This document shows positions 16,993-23,731 of a stretch of DNA of 29,902 nucleotides, piece after piece. Positions within the stretch are counted from its first letter, which is position 1; each line of letters begins with the position of its first letter. A model generated the notes under the pieces. That model was given only the letters and a program-made list of their open reading frames with translations. It was not told where the DNA came from and ran no database searches. This DNA comes from Acidobacteriota bacterium (lineage in GTDB: Bacteria > Acidobacteriota > Vicinamibacteria > Vicinamibacterales > UBA2999). The stretch spans positions 1-29,902 of the forward strand of contig CANIBQ010000060.1 in assembly GCA_947465645.1 (NCBI GenBank), in the 5' to 3' direction. The position numbers were made by a program, and so were the translations under genes.

Positions 16993-18027
16993 ATGACGTT
17001 CCAACCATCCCGGTACACGCCGCTCTTTACGGGCGGGCACACGCAGACGCTGTACGCCTGGGCGCGGCGGCGCCGGTTTCCACGGCTGCCTGCCTCGTCC
17101 GAGCGCTACTTCGACGTCGCGCCCGATGCCCGCGTGCTGGCGCATTGCCATTGGCATGCGGATCCCGCCGCGCATCCGTCGCTCATCCTGCTTCACGGCC
17201 TCGAGGGCTCGAGCCAGGCGCACTACATGGGCGGGATCTCGGACAAGGCCTGGGCCGCGGGATGGAACGTGGTCAGGCTCAACCAGCGCAATTGCGGCGG
17301 CACCGAACATCTCTCGCGCGGTCTGTACCACTCGGGGCTGACCCACGACCCGCTGTTCGTGATGCGCGAACTGATCGAGCGCGACGGCATTGGCGCCATC
17401 GCGATTGCCGGCTATTCGCTGGGCGGCAACCTGGCGCTGAAGCTCGCGGGCGATCTTGGCGAGACCGCGCCGCCAGAGCTCAAGGCGGTGTGCGCCGTCT
17501 CGCCGACCATGGACCTCGGACGCTGCGTCGACGCGCTCGAGCGGCGGTCGAACATCGCCTACCAGTTCAACTTCGTCAGAAACCTGAAGGCGAGGATGCG
17601 GCGGAAGGCGGCGGCGCATCCGGGACTCTTCTCGATCGCGCCGCTCCGCCGCGTCTGGACCGTGCGGCAATTCGACGAGGCGTACACCGCGCCGCACCAC
17701 GGGTTTGCCGACGCCACCGACTATTACCACCGGGCGAGCGCCATGCGCGTGATCGACCGCATCCGTGTGCCTGCGCTGATCGTCACGTCGGAAGACGACC
17801 CCTTCGTCCCCGCCGACCCGTTTCGTGACGCAGCGGTCGCCGGCAATCCCAGCATCACGGTGACGATCACGCCGCACGGGGGGCACTGCGCCTACCTCGA
17901 GCGCGGAGCTGGAGAGTACGACGGCTACTGGGTAGAGCGCGAAATCGTCAGGTTTGCCGAGGCGCACCGAGCCGCTCCGTCAGCAGCCGGGCGAATTCAG
18001 GCCCCTTCCCTGACTCTTCGTGCTTGA
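16993..18027 (+). CDS. YheT-type alpha/beta hydrolase
   Basis: 344 residues from ATG 16993 (a TTG directly before it is possible). The opening, FQPSRYTPLFTGGHTQTLYAW, is characteristic of the YheT/ABHD1-3 hydrolase family. The oxyanion region LILLHGLEGSSQAHYM, the nucleophile elbow GYS142LGG, the acid in SEDDPFVP (D268/D269) and H298 in PHGGHCAY complete the Ser-Asp-His triad. Family members hydrolyse short acyl esters or phospholipid acyl groups; the substrate here is unknown. The last 27 codons overlap the convergent DUF72 gene by 80 bp and carry no conserved sequence. A TACAAT lies only two bases before ATG, so its promoter does not follow the 6-base rule seen elsewhere. Confidence 0.9.
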   Translation: MTFQPSRYTPLFTGGHTQTLYAWARRRRFPRLPASSERYFDVAPDARVLAHCHWHADPAAHPSLILLHGLEGSSQAHYMGGISDKAWAAGWNVVRLNQRNCGGTEHLSRGLYHSGLTHDPLFVMRELIERDGIGAIAIAGYSLGGNLALKLAGDLGETAPPELKAVCAVSPTMDLGRCVDALERRSNIAYQFNFVRNLKARMRRKAAAHPGLFSIAPLRRVWTVRQFDEAYTAPHHGFADATDYYHRASAMRVIDRIRVPALIVTSEDDPFVPADPFRDAAVAGNPSITVTITPHGGHCAYLERGAGEYDGYWVEREIVRFAEAHRAAPSAAGRIQAPSLTLRA

Positions 18028-18667
18028 AATAGACAAACACGTCACCGCACGCCCCCGCCTTCTCCCGAATCACGTCCGCCCATCGGCCGATGTCGTCGGC
18101 GGTGTAGCCCTCGTCCCGCAGCCGGAAATACCCGTAGTCCGCCGTCATCTCCACCGGCGTCGAGAGCTTTTCGCTGTCGGCCACGCACAGCGCCAGGTTG
18201 CGCGCGCGAAGGCGTGCGTAGACTTCCTCGTCGAGCCACGACGCATGCCTGAACTCGAACGCCGCGCGGGCGCGGGGCGGAAACGAGTCGAGGAACGCAT
18301 CGAAGAGCGCGAGGTCCTTCTTCAGGTTTGGCGGCAGTTGAAACAGCAGCGCCCCCAGCTTGGGCCCGAGCGTCGCGGCGGTTTCGAGGAACTGCCTCAC
18401 CAGGTCGCCGCACTCGCGCAGCCGCGCGTCGTGCGTGATCCGCTTCGGCGCCTTCAGCGTGAGCGTGAAGCGCTCCGGCGTCGCCCTGCTCCAGCCGTCG
18501 AGGATCTTTTCATTCGGCGCGCGGTAGAAGGTGTAGTTGATTTCGACCGTCGGAAAGCGCTCGGCGTAGTACGGCAGCATCTTCGCCGCTGGAAGCTTCT
18601 CGGGATAGAAGGTCCCCTTCCACTCGGGATAGTTGTAGCCGGATGTTCCTACCCAGATTGCAGCCAT
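17948..18667 (-). CDS. DUF72 domain protein
   Basis: 239 residues forming the TIM-barrel-like DUF72 (YecE) family. It opens with IWVGTSGYNYPEWKGTFYPE and continues with FPTVEINYTFYRAPNEKIL, ERFTLTLKAPKRITHD, LGALLFQLPPNLKKD, AAFEFRHASWLDEEVY, YGYFRLRDEGY and VFVYFKHEESGKGPEFAR. The function of DUF72 proteins is unknown. The ATG at 18667 gives the standard N-terminus; sequence upstream in the same frame is not family-like. No clear ribosome-binding site or -10 hexamer is visible. The 3' end overlaps the hydrolase gene on the other strand by 80 bp. Confidence 0.92.
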   Translation of the reverse strand: MAAIWVGTSGYNYPEWKGTFYPEKLPAAKMLPYYAERFPTVEINYTFYRAPNEKILDGWSRATPERFTLTLKAPKRITHDARLRECGDLVRQFLETAATLGPKLGALLFQLPPNLKKDLALFDAFLDSFPPRARAAFEFRHASWLDEEVYARLRARNLALCVADSEKLSTPVEMTADYGYFRLRDEGYTADDIGRWADVIREKAGACGDVFVYFKHEESGKGPEFARLLTERLGAPRQT

Positions 18668-18775
18668 GGCCCGTTCGTTTTCAGCCTCCGGGTTTCCACG
18701 CGGGACAGTTGTGGCCGGGTGCCCCCGAGCGAGTGTACGCGGTATCTCCCTCCGCTCGCATCCGGAGTGGAGTGG

Positions 18776-18781
18776 TACACT
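18776..18781 (+). promoter_or_regulatory. Candidate extended -10 (TGGTACACT) for the nucleotidyltransferase pair
   Basis: TACACT ends six bases before GTG 18788 and is preceded by TGG, an extended -10 arrangement. It predicts +1 on the start codon. No Shine-Dalgarno sequence is present. Confidence 0.45.
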
Positions 18782-18787
18782 CGTGCC

Positions 18788-19348
18788 GTGAGCGACCAGC
18801 CTCAGGATCAACTGTCCATCCTGAAGCTGGTGACCGGTCGCCTCGACACGGCCCTGATTCCCTACATGATCACCGGCTCGATCGCGGCCGGCCACTACGG
18901 CCACCCTCGCATGACCCGGGACATCGACATCGTCGTGCAGCTGGAGCCAGCCGATGCCTCCCGGCTCGCCGCCGCGCTCGGCGATGAGTTCGCCGCCGAC
19001 CCCGAGACCATCCGCACCGCCATCGTCCGTCGGAGCCTCTTCAACGTGATTCATCGCGAGGCGGTGGTCAAGGTGGACTTCGTCGTCCGGAAGCACGCCG
19101 CCTATCGCATCGAGGAATTCGGCCGACGACGCCTCGTCGAGATCGACGGGCACACGCTCTGGATGGTGGCGCCGGAGGATCTCATCCTGTCAAAACTCGT
19201 GTGGGCCAGGGACAGCCGCTCGGAGCTCCAGCTGCGCGACGTCCGAAGCGTGCTCAGGTTCCAGCAGGCCGCGCTCGACCGCGCGTATCTGGATCGCTGG
19301 GCGGTCAGCCTGTCTGTGGATGATCTCCTGCGGGAGGTGGAAGCGTGA
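18788..19348 (+). CDS. Nucleotidyltransferase-fold protein
   Basis: 186 residues, cytoplasmic. MITGSIAAGHYGHPRMTRDIDIVV carries the GSxA...TxDIDIVV signature of polymerase-beta-like nucleotidyltransferases, the group that includes AbiEii/MenA-type toxins and antibiotic nucleotidyltransferases. A third acid may be the aspartate in AVVKVDFVVRK. The C-terminal part (MVAPEDLILSKLVWARDSRS...DVRSVLRFQ) is the helical extension often found in AbiEii-like and DUF6036-like proteins. The GTG start is supported by an extended -10 six bases upstream. The stop overlaps the next start (GTGA), so a small partner protein is cotranslated. A toxin-antitoxin or tRNA-modifying role is possible but not shown. Confidence 0.8.
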   Translation: MSDQPQDQLSILKLVTGRLDTALIPYMITGSIAAGHYGHPRMTRDIDIVVQLEPADASRLAAALGDEFAADPETIRTAIVRRSLFNVIHREAVVKVDFVVRKHAAYRIEEFGRRRLVEIDGHTLWMVAPEDLILSKLVWARDSRSELQLRDVRSVLRFQQAALDRAYLDRWAVSLSVDDLLREVEA

Positions 19349-19611
19349 ACGACACGTCCCCGGAGGTCGCGGCACAGTTCGACGCGCTCATGTCGCGGCG
19401 GTCCGGCGGCGACCGCGTGCGGATGGCGTGCGAGATGTTCGACCTGGCGCGGACATTGGCCGTGGCGGGTATCAGGGCCGACGATCCTGGCATCAGCGGC
19501 AGCGACCTGCGCGTGCGGCTCTTCGAACGGCTCTATGGAGACGACTTCTCCGAAGAGGAGCGCTCGCGGATCGTCGCGACCCTCCGCTCATCAGCGCTTC
19601 TGGACGGCTGA
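19345..19611 (+). CDS. Small helical partner of the nucleotidyltransferase
   Basis: 88 residues, no signal peptide, all helix by composition. I do not recognise a named family. Visible features are a charged first helix (SPEVAAQFDALMSRRSGGDR), MACEMFDLARTLAVAGIR, a middle segment LRVRLFERLYGDDFSEEE and a C-terminal helix. Its GTG overlaps the nucleotidyltransferase stop by four bases, with no room for its own promoter, so the two are made from one message in a coupled way. Two-gene operons of this shape are common for toxin-antitoxin pairs, where the small protein would be the antidote or, conversely, the target-binding partner; this is inference only. Confidence 0.65.
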   Translation: MNDTSPEVAAQFDALMSRRSGGDRVRMACEMFDLARTLAVAGIRADDPGISGSDLRVRLFERLYGDDFSEEERSRIVATLRSSALLDG

Positions 19612-19762
19612 GAGATCGACTCCACCCGTTGAGGTGTGACGGCCGCAATCGATGTCGGCAGCATCTGGGGCCAGCATGACGTTCAGCTCTCGACGGTGCA
19701 ACGAGGGCACGCGATTTCGTCAATTCGGTGTGTCGCCCTGAAACTTGTTACAGTTATCGGAA

Positions 19763-20629
19763 ATGGCCATCGTGCGACTTCTGATTGCGGTGCTGACGCT
19801 CGCCTCCGCCGCGTGCGGGCGTCCCGCCAGCCCGCCGCCCAAACAGTACGAGTTGAAGGGACAGATCCTGTCGGTGAAGCCCGAGGTGCAGGAAGTCCTC
19901 GTGAAGCACGAAGACATCCCCGGGTTCATGCCGGCGATGACGATGCCGTACAAGGTGAAGAGTCCATCGCTCCTGGACGGCAGGCAACCCGGAGACCTGA
20001 TCACCGCGACGCTCGAAGTCGGCGAGCTCGACGCCAGCCTGACAGCCATCACCAAGACCGGCACGGCGCCGATCGTCGACCCGTCCGCCGGCCCGGCGCT
20101 CACCGCATCCGATTTCGTCGACCCGGGCGAACCGGTGCCCGACACGGCGCTGGTCGATCAGGACGGGGTGCCTCGCCCCATCTCCTCGCTTCGCGGTCAC
20201 CGCGTGGCGCTCACCTTCGTCTACACCCGCTGCCCGGTGCCCGACTTCTGCCCGCTGATGGAGAAGCACTTCCTGCAGGTGCAGGAGGCGATCAGGAAGA
20301 CGCCGCAGCTCGCCGACGTGCGTCTCGTGTCGGTCACCATCGATCCGGAGTTCGACACGCCGGAGGTGCTGAAGAAGCGCGCGCAGGACCTCAAGGCAGA
20401 CCTGAAGATCTGGCACCTGGTCACAGGCCCCACCGAAGAGCTCGCACGCTTCGCCCGGAGCTTCGGCGTCACCTCCGAGCAAGGCGCGCCGGACGCGCTT
20501 GTCGTGCACAACCTGCGGACGGCGGTGATCGATGCTGAGGGACGACTGGTGAAGGCCTATTCCGGCAACATGTGGACGCCGGCCGAACTCATTGCCGACC
20601 TCAAAGCGGTCCCCGCTCCCGCGCACTGA
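19763..20629 (+). CDS. SCO1/SenC-type copper protein with N-terminal CusF-like domain
   Basis: 288 residues. The signal MAIVRLLIAVLTLASAAC ends in a lipobox with C18. Residues 30-100 form a CusF-like copper-binding barrel: H49, F55, M59 and M61 in HEDIPGFMPAMTMPY occupy the positions of His36, Trp44, Met47 and Met49 of CusF. Residues 110-288 are a SCO thioredoxin-fold domain with C157-x5-C163 (TRCPVPDFCPLM), a partner histidine H249 (LVVHNLRTAV) and the SCO hallmark VSVTIDPEFDTPEVL. SCO proteins deliver copper to the CuA site of cytochrome c oxidase. The longer CX5C spacing replaces the usual CX3C. TACAGT lies eight bases before ATG 19763; no ribosome-binding site is visible. Confidence 0.92.
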   Translation: MAIVRLLIAVLTLASAACGRPASPPPKQYELKGQILSVKPEVQEVLVKHEDIPGFMPAMTMPYKVKSPSLLDGRQPGDLITATLEVGELDASLTAITKTGTAPIVDPSAGPALTASDFVDPGEPVPDTALVDQDGVPRPISSLRGHRVALTFVYTRCPVPDFCPLMEKHFLQVQEAIRKTPQLADVRLVSVTIDPEFDTPEVLKKRAQDLKADLKIWHLVTGPTEELARFARSFGVTSEQGAPDALVVHNLRTAVIDAEGRLVKAYSGNMWTPAELIADLKAVPAPAH

Positions 20630-21302
20630 CCCGGCCGAGCCGCCTGTTCTCGCCTTCACGCCGGCCGAGCGCCGGGTGATCGATCGCCTTCGCACGCCCG
20701 ATGCGGTCCAGCGGTGGCTGAACGATCTTCCGTACAACACCGAAAAGGGCGGCGAGACCCTCCGCAGTTTTCGCGGCGTGGTGCGCACCGGCACCGCTCA
20801 CTGCCTCGAGGCGGCACTGTCAGCCGCGGTCATCCTCGAGCAGCACCGCTACCCGCCGCTCGTCCTGAGCTTCGAATCGATCGACCTGCTCGACCACGTC
20901 ATCTTCGTGTATCGAGGTGCAGATGGATGGGGCTCGGTCGCGCGGTCGCGCGATCCCGGACTGCACGGGCGCAAGCCCGTGTTCGCGACGCCGCGCGCGC
21001 TGGCGTTGAGCTACTTCGAGGGGTACATCGACTTCACGGGGGCCGTCAAGGCGTACGCCGTGGTGGACCTGCGCGTGCTGGGCGGCTACGACTGGCGGCT
21101 CCTGAACAAGAACGTCTGGAAGGTCGAGCAGCTCCTGCTCGACTGGCCCCACCGCCGCATCGCCTACTCGGCGCGGCGCGCCGATCGCCTGCGCCGCAAG
21201 TACCGCGCGTTCTACCAGGCGCACGGCTACAAGCCGTGGAAGTACTACCGGGGACGCGAGCGCTGGACGGCGCTGCCGAAGGAATACCGGAGCCGGGGGT
21301 GA
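20592..21302 (+). CDS. Transglutaminase-like cysteine-fold protein, function unknown
   Basis: 236 residues from a TTG at 20592 that overlaps the SCO gene by 38 bp; GTG 20676 is an alternative that would lose 28 non-conserved residues. A candidate Cys-His-Asp triad is C71 (GTAHCLEAALSAAVILEQ), H102 (LLDHVIFVYR) and D121 (ARSRDPGLHGRKP), in the order and spacing of transglutaminase/papain-like folds. The C-terminal 70 residues are very basic and aromatic (NKNVWKVEQLLLDW, RRIAYSARRADRLRRKYRAF, YKPWKYYRGRERW), which might bind nucleic acid or a membrane surface. There is no signal peptide. I do not know a named family; the triad assignment is from motif reading only. Confidence 0.7.
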   Translation: MPTSKRSPLPRTDPAEPPVLAFTPAERRVIDRLRTPDAVQRWLNDLPYNTEKGGETLRSFRGVVRTGTAHCLEAALSAAVILEQHRYPPLVLSFESIDLLDHVIFVYRGADGWGSVARSRDPGLHGRKPVFATPRALALSYFEGYIDFTGAVKAYAVVDLRVLGGYDWRLLNKNVWKVEQLLLDWPHRRIAYSARRADRLRRKYRAFYQAHGYKPWKYYRGRERWTALPKEYRSRG

Positions 21303-21314
21303 GGACTCAGATGC

Positions 21315-21617
21315 TCAATCGAGATCGAAGTCGCGCGCCGGCCTGGTCACCGGTTCCTTGTTGGCCTGCTTGAGAGCCTCTTCGAACCGGCGCGACAGCG
21401 CATCATCCCGTCCCTTCTCCGCCTCGACCGACTGCTCGAACAGCGCCTCGCGGCGCCGATCGGCCTCGGCGAGGATCCGCCTCGCGTCGCCCAGTTCGGG
21501 CTTGTCGCCGCGCTCGGGCTCCTTGTGCGAAAGGATCCGGCCGAGGTTGATGTCGACGATCAGCAGAGAGTGACAGCAGGGACAGGTCAGCTCGAGTTCG
21601 CTCTTCAGCTTCGCCAT
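21315..21617 (-). CDS. Small CPCC-motif protein with charged helical region
   Basis: 100 residues. The N-terminus has a single cysteine knuckle (LELTCPCCHSLLIVDINLGRI, C12, C14, C15 and H16), which could hold zinc if two chains pair. The rest is a highly charged helix (LAEADRRREALFEQSVEAEK...RRFEEALKQANKE), possibly a coiled coil. I see it as a conserved small protein without known function. The ATG at 21617 has TAGAAT exactly six bases upstream on the minus strand and no Shine-Dalgarno sequence. It is head-to-head with the next gene, with only 19 bp between the two start codons. Confidence 0.75.
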   Translation of the reverse strand: MAKLKSELELTCPCCHSLLIVDINLGRILSHKEPERGDKPELGDARRILAEADRRREALFEQSVEAEKGRDDALSRRFEEALKQANKEPVTRPARDFDLD

Positions 21618-21622
21618 GGAGC

Positions 21623-21629
21623 TATTCTA
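21623..21629. promoter_or_regulatory. Overlapping divergent -10 elements
   Basis: CTATTCTAG reads as TAGAAT on the minus strand (21624-21629, six bases before ATG 21617) and as TATTCT on the plus strand (21623-21628, eight bases before ATG 21637). The two hexamers overlap by five bases and serve start codons only 19 bp apart. Confidence 0.5.
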
Positions 21630-21636
21630 GCGGTAG

Positions 21637-22365
21637 ATGACTGACACGCATTGGCGCACGATTCGGGTCGCCACCTACAACATCCACCGCTGCCGCGGGA
21701 TGGACGGCCGCACCAATCCGGCGCGGGCCGCCGAGGTCATCCGGTCGATCGAGCCCGACATCGTCGCCCTCCAGGAAGTCGTCGGCGCCGGAGCGAACTC
21801 CGCGGGTCACGCCGAGGAGATCGGCGCGCAACTGGGGATGGGCTGGGTGATGGCGCCGGTGCGGCACCTGCGCGGGTCGCTCTTCGGCAACGTCGTATTG
21901 AGCCGCTTTCCGATCCTCCATCACACGCAGTACGACCTGTCGTGGAAGACGTGCGAGCCGCGCTGCTGTCAGCGCGTGGACATCGCCATCGGCGACGACA
22001 CGCTGCACCTGTACAACGTGCATCTCGGCACCGCGTTTCTCGAACGGCGGTACCAGGCGTCGAGGCTGAGCGCGATCGTGCACGACCGCCGCGTCGGGCA
22101 GCCGAAGATCGTGCTCGGCGATTTCAACGAATGGATGAAGGGACTGGCGACGCAGATGCTCAGCGAGCGGCTGCAGAGCATCGACCTCCGGCAGCACCTG
22201 CGCCGGCGGAAGACGTACCCGGGGATGTTCCCGGTCTTACATCTCGATCACATCTATTACGACGGTCAGGTGGAGGTGGTGAAGCTGGAGTTGCCGCGGA
22301 CGCGGGCTTCGATGATGGCGTCGGACCACCTGCCGCTGGTGGCTGAGCTGAAGGTGAAGTTCTAG
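21637..22365 (+). CDS. Endonuclease/exonuclease/phosphatase family protein
   Basis: 242 residues covering one complete EEP domain. Motifs in order are VATYNIHRCRGMDG (catalytic asparagine), PDIVALQEV (metal-binding glutamate), GNVVLSRFPI, LYNVHLGTAF (histidine and asparagine), KIVLGDFNEW (Asp-x-Asn) and MASDHLPLVAEL (SDH). The family hydrolyses phosphodiesters or phosphomonoesters in nucleic acids, lipids or inositol phosphates; the substrate is not evident. There is no signal peptide, so it is probably cytoplasmic. TATTCT lies eight bases before the ATG, overlapping the divergent promoter of the CPCC gene. The stop overlaps that of the convergent small gene within a CTAG. Confidence 0.92.
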   Translation: MTDTHWRTIRVATYNIHRCRGMDGRTNPARAAEVIRSIEPDIVALQEVVGAGANSAGHAEEIGAQLGMGWVMAPVRHLRGSLFGNVVLSRFPILHHTQYDLSWKTCEPRCCQRVDIAIGDDTLHLYNVHLGTAFLERRYQASRLSAIVHDRRVGQPKIVLGDFNEWMKGLATQMLSERLQSIDLRQHLRRRKTYPGMFPVLHLDHIYYDGQVEVVKLELPRTRASMMASDHLPLVAELKVKF

Positions 22366-22586
22366 CCTTCCTCTTCGTATTCCTCTTCTTCCACGGGCAG
22401 GAAGCGGGTCGGCGGGCGCAGCGCCTCGCGGAAGTCGTACACCGGGAGGTCCCGCACGTGCAGAGACATCACGCAATGAATGCCCTTCTCATCGATGACA
22501 ACCGTCACGGGGCTGCCTTCGACGCCGTCGCGGAACGCGAGCCTGCAGCCGCAGGCGAGACGGGCGTGCGTGAAGCCTTTCAACAT
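22362..22586 (-). CDS. Small acidic-tailed protein, unknown
   Basis: 74 residues. The N-terminus has a CGC pair (HARLACGCRLAFRDG) and a further cysteine (IHCVMSLHV); the C-terminus is strongly acidic (LPVEEEEYEEEG). It may form a small beta sheet (PVTVVIDEKGIHCVM). No family is recognised. Support that it is real comes from the TATGAT hexamer six bases before ATG 22586, from coding-like composition, and from the clean stop overlap with the neighbouring gene. Confidence 0.65.
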   Translation of the reverse strand: MLKGFTHARLACGCRLAFRDGVEGSPVTVVIDEKGIHCVMSLHVRDLPVYDFREALRPPTRFLPVEEEEYEEEG

Positions 22587-22592
22587 GGCGCG

Positions 22593-22598
22593 ATCATA
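22593..22598 (-). promoter_or_regulatory. Candidate -10 (TATGAT) for the small acidic protein
   Basis: TATGAT (5 of 6 to consensus) on the minus strand ends exactly six bases before ATG 22586. A heptamer palindromic array begins about 15 bp further upstream. Confidence 0.45.
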
Positions 22599-22614
22599 CT
22601 ACACACTGGCAACA

Positions 22615-22675
22615 GTGCACATTGGACAGGCGGCACGATGCACGGCGCATCGTGCACTATGCACGGTGCACGCTG
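22615..22675. repeat. Second GTGCAC-type heptamer array, palindromic
   Basis: GTGCACA, a 17-bp interruption and then consecutive 7-bp units GATGCAC, GGCGCAT, CGTGCAC, TATGCAC, GGTGCAC. TGCAC recurs with 7-bp phase as in the array at 11.15 kb, and several units are mutually inverted (GATGCAC with GTGCATC-like partners), so the stretch can fold. It lies between the TlpA stop and the promoter of the small acidic gene. Confidence 0.65.
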
Positions 22676-22678
22676 AAG

Positions 22679-23302
22679 TCACACGCCGAGCGCGGCGCGG
22701 ATCTCGCGCTCGAACTGTTCCTTGGTGGCGATGCCCGAGTGCTTCTTCTGGATCGTGCCGTCGGGCGCGATGATCACCGAGACGGGAATGCCCCACAGCG
22801 GACCGTACGCCTCCTGCACGTCCTCGCGGCCGAGTCCCACGAGAATCGGATAGTTGATCTGGAACTCTTTCGCGTACGGCTTCAGCTTCGCGACCGGATC
22901 GTCGACCGAGAACCCGAGCACGACGAGATCGTCGGGATACTCCTTCTGCAGCTCGATCAGCGAGGGAATCTCGGCGCGGCACGGACCGCACCACGTGGCC
23001 CAGAAATTGAGCAGGATCACCTTGCCCTTGAACGACGCGAGGCTCACGTCGACGCCGTTCATGTCCTTCAGCGTGAACTCCAGCGGCGCCATCGTGCCGG
23101 TCGACTTCTCGTCCTCGGGATGCGCATCGGTCGCCGTGGCGAGGCGCCCATCCGCGGCGGGCGGCGGGGCGTCCGGGTCGATGCCGCTCGGCCCGGAGAG
23201 AAACGCGAGCAGGACGAGCGCCACGAGCAGCGCGCCCATGCCAATCCACGCCGTCTTGCGGCGGTCTGGCGGCGCGTCGACGAGGGGGTGTTCCTCTGCC
23301 AT
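22679..23302 (-). CDS. TlpA-family membrane-anchored thioredoxin
   Basis: 207 residues from ATG 23302, selected because GGAGG (23307-23311) lies four bases upstream. A short cytoplasmic N-terminus is followed by one transmembrane helix (IGMGALLVALVLLAFLSG), a linker, and a periplasmic thioredoxin/AhpC-TSA domain with the redox motif WCGPC in NFWATWCGPCRAEIP. The cis-proline region is WGIPVSVII. TlpA/ResA proteins reduce disulfides in cytochrome c or copper-site maturation, which fits the SCO copper protein a few genes away. It follows directly after the remains of an ECF sigma factor; the sigma stop and the TlpA ribosome-binding site are only a few bases apart. Confidence 0.92.
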   Translation of the reverse strand: MAEEHPLVDAPPDRRKTAWIGMGALLVALVLLAFLSGPSGIDPDAPPPAADGRLATATDAHPEDEKSTGTMAPLEFTLKDMNGVDVSLASFKGKVILLNFWATWCGPCRAEIPSLIELQKEYPDDLVVLGFSVDDPVAKLKPYAKEFQINYPILVGLGREDVQEAYGPLWGIPVSVIIAPDGTIQKKHSGIATKEQFEREIRAALGV

Positions 23303-23315
23303 GTGTTCCTCCATT

Positions 23316-23544
23316 CTATCGCTTCCGTCCCCTCGTCCACCGGCTCGCGGGCAGCGCCCCGCAGCGGCTCGTCCAGGTGTTGTGGAGCATCGTAAACAGC
23401 CACGCCTGCAGGTTGGTACCGGGGGTAAACCGATCCTCGAAACGCAGGGGCCTTGACGAAGGTGTCCTGGACGAGGTCCTCGGCGTCCGCGCGGTTTCGC
23501 GTCAGGCGCATCGCCGTCGCGTGCAGCGGCTCGAGCAGGTGCAT
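23316..23544 (-). pseudogene. Decayed ECF sigma factor (region 2 only, frameshifted)
   Basis: From ATG 23544 the frame reads HLLEPLHATAMRLTRN then RADAEDLVQDTFVKA, the sigma region 2.1-2.2 of ECF factors. After VKA the homology jumps to another frame near 23455 (run GGCCCC): LRFEDRFTPGTNLQAW then LFTMLHNTWTSR, which is region 2.3-2.4, ending RGRKR and a TAG at 23316. A single-base insertion (or two-base loss) explains the switch. Region 4, needed for -35 recognition, is absent, and about ten N-terminal residues are missing behind a stop. It therefore cannot make a normal sigma factor unless the sequence has an error. No anti-sigma gene is adjacent. Confidence 0.8.
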
Positions 23545-23731
23545 CGCGTCTGCCGCAAGAAGTTACGGCGTCGGACCCGGAGACAGCAGGAGACAGTATA
23601 CGAGAGGCGAATTTCGTCCTGGAGGACACTTCACGGGGGCGTGATATCGTTTGTTCCGGGATCGGCGTGCTTTTGAAGAAGACTCATCGGTACGTCCTTT
23701 GCTGCCGCCGCAAAGGTTAAGAGGAGCACAT

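Noticed and set aside
23651..23731. 27-residue upstream extension of the peptidase-MA protein
   Set aside because: The signal peptide starts at ATG 23732, which has GAGGAG upstream; the extension would bury the signal.
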